Below, one piece after another: positions 20,469-24,895 of a stretch of 24,895 nucleotides of DNA. Source of the stretch: Gnetum montanum (lineage: Eukaryota; Streptophyta; Gnetopsida; Gnetales; Gnetaceae). The position numbers and the translations under genes are program-made. Below the pieces are notes generated by a model. That model saw only the letters and a list, made by a program, of their open reading frames with translations. It was not told the origin of the DNA and made no database searches. Position 1 is the first letter of the stretch, and the number at the start of each line of letters is the position of its first letter. The stretch spans positions 73,141 to 98,035 of the forward strand of contig MNCI01016409.1 in assembly GCA_015680685.1 (NCBI GenBank), read 5' to 3'.

Positions 20469-20610
20469 TTAGACACTCATTTGTGATTTGAATCATTAAT
20501 GTCTTGTTTGCTAGCTTATGTTTTATGCTTTATTAATCTTTTCGTTTGTTGACTATGCTTTTATACATTGAGCTATGTGTCTTGTTTTTTCCTTTTTAAT
20601 TTTCTCAACA

Positions 20611-20751
20611 ATGAGGTGTTTGCCTAGTGGTATAAGTCTTGGCCTAAAAACCCTAGGTCATAGGTTCAATTCTATTAGGTAGCATTGAGTTATAAACTTC
20701 TATAAATTTTGGGGTGTATCTTTTTTTAATAATTTTAGGTGATAACACCCC
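20611..20751 (+). mobile_element. tRNA-derived SINE-like unit
   Basis: An A-box-like TTGCCTAGTGG at 20620-20630 and a B-box-like GGTTCAATTCT at 20663-20673 start 43 bases apart, the spacing found in tRNA genes and tRNA-derived SINEs. The four-base T-arm stem ATAG/CTAT around the B box is preserved. Downstream GGGGTGT (20711-20717) and ACACCCC (20745-20751) form a 7-bp stem followed by TTTTT. Acceptor pairing is poor, so a working tRNA gene is unlikely. Confidence 0.5.
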
Positions 20752-20902
20752 TTTTTAATTTTATTTTCTTTTAATATATTTTAATGTCTTATTTTTCATT
20801 TTGTTTTATTTTAATTTTACTTTTTAAAAATATTTTTAATATTATTTTACTATTTTTAGTTGAGAGGCCAATTACCATGGCCATTTAAGAGATTCATCTT
20901 TG

Positions 20903-20966
20903 GTTATGATAAAATAATTTAATAATTTATTACAATAAAATAATTAAATAATTTTATAGTCATAAC
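20903..20966. repeat. AT-rich foldback (inverted repeat)
   Basis: Two arms of about 30 bases meet at a two-base centre. The left arm starts GTTATGA and the right ends TCATAAC, with AAAATWATTTAATWATTT-type sequence between. It is nearly palindromic over 64 bases and could extrude a hairpin or be the relic of a small MITE. Confidence 0.75.
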
Positions 20967-22490
20967 AATGAGGGCTAGGTACTAACCTATTAAACTTTGT
21001 CAACATAAATAAATAGTTATTTTCATGATGCTTAGCTAAGAGATAACTTTTTCATTGAATTATTATTTTTGATAATGGTGTACATTACTTTTGATTCCTA
21101 TTTTTAATGTGAAAATTAATCCTAAGTAAAAAAATATGAGATTTTATTAGTTTATAAAAATATAAAAGATTCTCTCAACTAAATAATAGTTATATATCAT
21201 AAATATATAGCTAGATTAGTTTAATTTTTTCTTTTAATTTAGCATATGTACACTAACTTCTTTTGTTGGAGTTTTGAGGTAGCAAGTATGAAGCATTAGA
21301 TGGGTTATTGGCACATAGGGTACTACATTGGTTATGGTATGCTTTTTAAGTACTTTTAATTGTTGTAATTATTTTTTTTTATTTTTTAATTTTGTTTATC
21401 TTGTGTTTTAGAGGATCTCATATTAGCCCCTTTGTTAGTTATGTTTTAACCTTAGACTGTATGATTAGTTTTAGCTTAGACATAGTTATTAATTTTGGTA
21501 CTTTTTCCATATGCATGTATTTTAGTTGATCTTTGTTTGTTTAGTAGCTATTTGATGAAATATTTAGTATTTAGATCTCATTGATTTATTAATATTTTCT
21601 AAGTTCTAATATATTTCTGAGATTTTTTTCATGTATGAATTTTTAATCAATGTTTTGACCTCATTTTGGTCTTGTTTTCATTCCACTAAATTTTTCAACT
21701 ATAGAACTATGATTTTGAGCCATAATTTGTATTTTTGACTCCTAAAATGACTTCAAATGGCAACAACCTAGAACAAAAAGTTACTCAACTTGCTAGTATG
21801 AACCACAGGGTTCTCTTTTTGGTCCATTAAACCTTCATTGTGGGTCATGATGAATTTTTAAGGCATATTTTATTTCCTCTCATGACACTAGGAAACTTTT
21901 GTAAAGTAACCCCAAATCTTCAAGCAAAAAAAAAATAAAATTGAGAAAACAACATAAAACATAGCTTTGAAGGATTCTTGGAATTCCCTAAAGTGTAAAA
22001 ATAACAACCAATAAGTTTTTAGTACTTTAGCAAGTTAGAATGGCCTTTAGAAGTTTCAATTCTCTTTTTGGCATTTTTCTATAAATTTTAGTTAACCATT
22101 TGAATCTATATTTTTAGTCTTAGCATATTTGGCCATTCTTAACATATTAGATTAAAAACACTTTTTGTTGGCTTAGAATTCCTTTGGCTTCGCTTAATGA
22201 TTTGGGTACATCTCCCCACCACCTAGGAATTATTTGTACATTATATTATATTTTGGTATTTAATCATTTAGCTTTAGATTGGATTTTTAATTAGCTATTC
22301 TAACCATCCTTGTAGTGACTATGTGGAAATTTTTTCTTGGAAGTGAAATGCATACTTTTGTTGTTCATCTAGACAATAACTATCAACAATCTTTGTGGTT
22401 CCTATGTAATTAGTATAGTATGTAGGGAGCCAGATACTTATACAATCAGTCAAGTTGGTAAGTATCATTTATTGAGTTATGGTTCCTTTC
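20967..22490. other. AT-rich, no gene recognised
   Basis: About 1.5 kb with T-rich runs and no coding frame on either strand that I can support. It precedes the leader of the right-hand gag element and may contain its LTR, but no LTR boundary or promoter could be placed with confidence. Confidence 0.5.
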
Positions 22491-22560
22491 AATAACTTGG
22501 TAATCCAAAGATGTATACTTTGGCACAACCAATGATGTACACTTGGCAATCCCAAAATTA
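22491..22560 (+). repeat. Three-unit 23-24 bp tandem repeat in leader module copy 3
   Basis: Units at 22491-22513, 22514-22537 and 22538-22560, with ACTTGGTAATCC, ACTTTGGCACAACC and ACTTGGCAATCCC. Equivalent to 19414-19481. Confidence 0.75.
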
Positions 22561-22896
22561 TTTTCATGAAGTTCAAGACATGTACAAATGATTAAACATG
22601 GATACCCATCGCCATAGGCTAGCTAGATTTTGTTTTTCATTATTCATTACTTTAATTAATTCATCTCTTTATTGTCATCAAAAGTAGTGTAGAAATTAAA
22701 CAACCTCATATGCCTCACTCTGAACTAAACCATTCATGATGAAGCTACCACTAGTCCAAGTGGGAAGATAGTGAACTACAATCAGAGCATAACAATCTAG
22801 ATGCTACAACTAGTCCCATCCATGGAATTCAACTAGATCGTGCATGAACACTTGTGATTCATATGGTTGAGCATAGGGGTACCTCGCCACTCATCA
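22491..22896 (+). repeat. Leader module copy 3, upstream of Athila/Tat-like gag
   Basis: Runs from the tandem repeat to the 40-base motif at 22857-22896, which is 38 of 40 bases identical to 162-201. The only difference is TG in copy 1 against CA in this copy at one dinucleotide, the two decay products of one CG. About 120 bases separate the motif from the gag start at 23016. Confidence 0.7.
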
Positions 22897-23015
22897 TTGG
22901 CACAATTTCCAAGTATGGTGCTAATTATCTAAATTAGTTATAGTATACACAATCGTTGTAAAAGATCTTAATGATATATCTTTCAGAAACTATTAAATCA
23001 CACATACCAAGAATA

Positions 23016-24267
23016 ATGTCTCTGTCACACGGAACTGACTATGAACTGTATAGTACACACATTCATTGGAGAACTAATGAGATATATGATGAAGAATATT
23101 GGAGTGATCAACCTATGTACGGTTTCTTATGATCATGACCACCCTGACAACACTCAAAGACTACATTCACCTAAGGTAGACAATCTTGGAGAAGATGATG
23201 TAGGTGTTGAACTAGCAGAGGCCTCTAGGCCTAAGACCTCCTCAAAACCTAGAAACAATAAACCAAGGAATCTTAAAGAACATCATAGAAGCCACGGTAA
23301 TTCTTCCAGTTCCTCATCATCTTCTTCCCCTTCAACATCTAGTTCTAACAAAGATGAACATAGGTGTAGAGATAGAAATTTTCCTCACAATTCATTTGAT
23401 GACGATGAACCCCTGTTGGCCACTAAGAGCCTAACAAAAATCATAGAGGCCATTAGGATATCCCACAGGCATTGCAAAAAGAGTCATCTACCTAAGCTTG
23501 ATATGAATAATATTTTGAAATTTGTAAGAGGCTATGATTCAGATCCACAATAGCATTTACAAGCCTTCAATGATGCCTGTACTTTCTACAATATTGAAAG
23601 TGGATGGCAAAATCTTAAGCTCTTTCCTAGGACACTAATTAATAAATCCCAAGTGTGGTATTGATCATTGAAACCAAATTCAATTTGACGATGGTCTACA
23701 ATGCTAGAACTTTTCAACAAAAGATACCAAAACTATAAAAGAGTGTCCAATTTAAGGAGATAGATCTAGGAGTGGAAACAAGAACAACATGAACCCTTCA
23801 ACATGGCCTTAAATAGATATTATGCCTTACTAAATGGATGCCCAAGCCATGGTTTCTCTAAGGAAATACAACTATTCCATATCATAGATGGGCTTTGTAA
23901 TGGAATAAAGGCGATCCTTGGGATGTATGCCCCAGGGCAATTATACAAGCTTCAATCCTATCAGATCAAAGAGATAATAGAGCATGTGGAAAAAGAAGAA
24001 GGAGAGATGTGCAAATGGGAGAATGTTGAAAAATATCAATGGGATCCAACTCTTCAATCGATGGAGGTCCAAATTTATGGCAAAGAGAATGAAACTACTC
24101 TTGATAAGGTGATTTTGCAACAAACTTTACTGATAAAGGAGTTTATTAATTATTTAGAAGCAAAATTTCATAGGATGTCTAAATGGATAAATGAAAATGT
24201 CACAACTCTTATTGAGATGGTAGTGGAGAAGATCATGCAACACAAGCCAGGAAATCACAATAAATAG
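23016..24267 (+). pseudogene. Athila/Tat-like Ty3/gypsy gag, decayed
   Basis: Structural gag gene. I favour ATG 23016 (MSLSHGTDYELYSTHIHW...) over the ATG at 23041: a one-base indel near 23115-23125 shifts that frame into the main frame, which then runs to 24267. The order is: polar Ser-rich linker (SSSSSSSSSPSTSSSNKD, about 23305-23356), then the retrotransposon gag domain with HLQAFNDACTFYNI (from 23554), LKLFPRTLINKSQVWY, and FNMALNRYYALLNGCPSHGF (about 23797-23856). A HIIDGLCNGIKAILG block and a C-terminal helical region follow. The GCPSHGF...DGL pattern resembles Athila/Tat-type gag. Five in-frame stops: TAG 23551, TGA 23662, TGA 23686, TAG 23761, TAG 23767. Confidence 0.7.
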
Positions 24268-24895
24268 AGGACATAGAACCAAGAAACAAATAGGAACACT
24301 CATCGACCAACGAGAAAAATGACTAATGAAAGTGAGGCTAAAGACTCAACCACAAATGAAGATAATGGATGAAACATCTGCATATATGACCATTTGAAGG
24401 TCCATTTCCTAGTCTTGTTGCATCAACTAGAGTATTGGGCAAGTTCCTTAAATCCAAAGTTTGTGCAAAAGCACATGCGCAAGAGATTTCCTCTCCCACA
24501 AGCTAATTATAGATAGTCCCACAATCAATTGTACCATCCTATAAGGACTTATTACTAGCCTTAACAAGGTCATCAACCTCGATGGTAGCAACCACAATCA
24601 TGGGAAAGGCCACCATCAAATCAACATTATCCACCCTATTTGCTGAAACTACACAAATATTACATTCAACACCCTGTTTCTCCAACTAGTTCTACATTAT
24701 CTACTTCGAATCACCACTACCACTCTCCTGAGTACCATCAACTCATGACATCCCCTAAAGGAATACCACCTCACACCTCTTACTGTTGGCACATTTTTAC
24801 CATTTCATGGAACAGGTGGACTTATTTGCAAATGGTGAGGTACAGAATCCTAATGAACTAAAACTGTTCAAGGAGGATTATGTTCTTTCTTGTAA
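24268..24895 (+). pseudogene. Gag C-terminal Pro/Gln/His/Tyr-rich extension
   Basis: After the stop at 24265-24267 a frame covering about 24490-24780 reads as a low-complexity, Pro/Gln/His/Tyr-rich region (HQPRW, QPQSWERPPSNQHYPPYL, HKYYIQHPVSPTSS). This is typical of the tail of Athila/Tat-like gag. It is broken by TAG/TAA codons that are mostly one C-to-T step from Gln. The stretch 24268-24490 has only short readable pieces and frame changes. Protease is not reached before the window ends. Confidence 0.5.

Noticed and set aside
20611-20690. Functional tRNA gene
   Set aside because: A and B boxes are present but acceptor and anticodon stems do not pair convincingly; a SINE relic is more likely.
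22777-22788. TACAATCAGAGC as a primer binding site for the right-hand gag element
   Set aside because: Only the last eight bases match the tRNA-iMet type, and the equivalent place in leader copies 1 and 2 has no such sequence.

Overview
This window looks like intergenic plant nuclear DNA built almost entirely of old, nested and mutationally decayed retroelements. I found no intact host gene, no functional RNA gene, no CRISPR array and no bacterial operon. Evidence for a plant: a Ty3/gypsy chromovirus whose polyprotein ends in a chromodomain, a primer binding site of the initiator-Met tRNA type, copia-type gag remnants, a plant-LINE-like reverse transcriptase fragment, and a SINE-like A-box/B-box pair. 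The density of old elements, the AT-rich composition and the pervasive CpG-to-TpG/CpA decay would fit a large, slowly purged genome such as a gymnosperm. That last step is inference; the species cannot be named from the sequence.

Layout. (1) 1-5057: a Ty3/gypsy chromovirus whose 5' LTR lies left of the window. In order it has a leader, gag, protease, reverse transcriptase, RNase H, integrase, chromodomain, an acidic tail, a polypurine tract and a complete 3' LTR (4549-5057). It is broken by many stops and a few frameshifts. (2) 5058-6150: the integrase part of an older related gypsy element, into which element 1 inserted. (3) 6152-7379: a candidate copia-type 5' LTR containing a decayed array of ACGT-core motifs, followed by a tRNA-iMet primer binding site. 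(4) 7380-10069: leader-like and unclassified sequence, including a CCA-rich island at 7670-8990. (5) 10070-11392: a copia gag remnant with two damaged zinc knuckles around a coiled coil. (6) 12195-14495 and 15945-18720: two diverged direct copies (A and B) of a long reading frame resembling the putative plant transposon protein family. Copy B sits between two TATA-containing, LTR-like promoter blocks. (7) 19414-19834: a retroelement leader segment with a three-unit 23-bp tandem repeat. It is followed by a reverse-strand LINE fragment (19920-20468), a tRNA-derived SINE-like unit (20611-20751) and an AT-rich foldback. (8) 22491-24895: a second copy of the leader segment followed by a gag gene of Athila/Tat-like type that runs off the right edge.

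How the parts relate: none of these genes appears functional. In most frames the premature stops are single C-to-T or G-to-A steps from a plausible codon, the pattern expected of long-methylated, silenced elements. The observations most worth follow-up are the leader module shared by different gag lineages, the decayed ACGT-core array in the copia LTR, and the A/B element family. I see no evidence for an unrecognised functional system beyond these.
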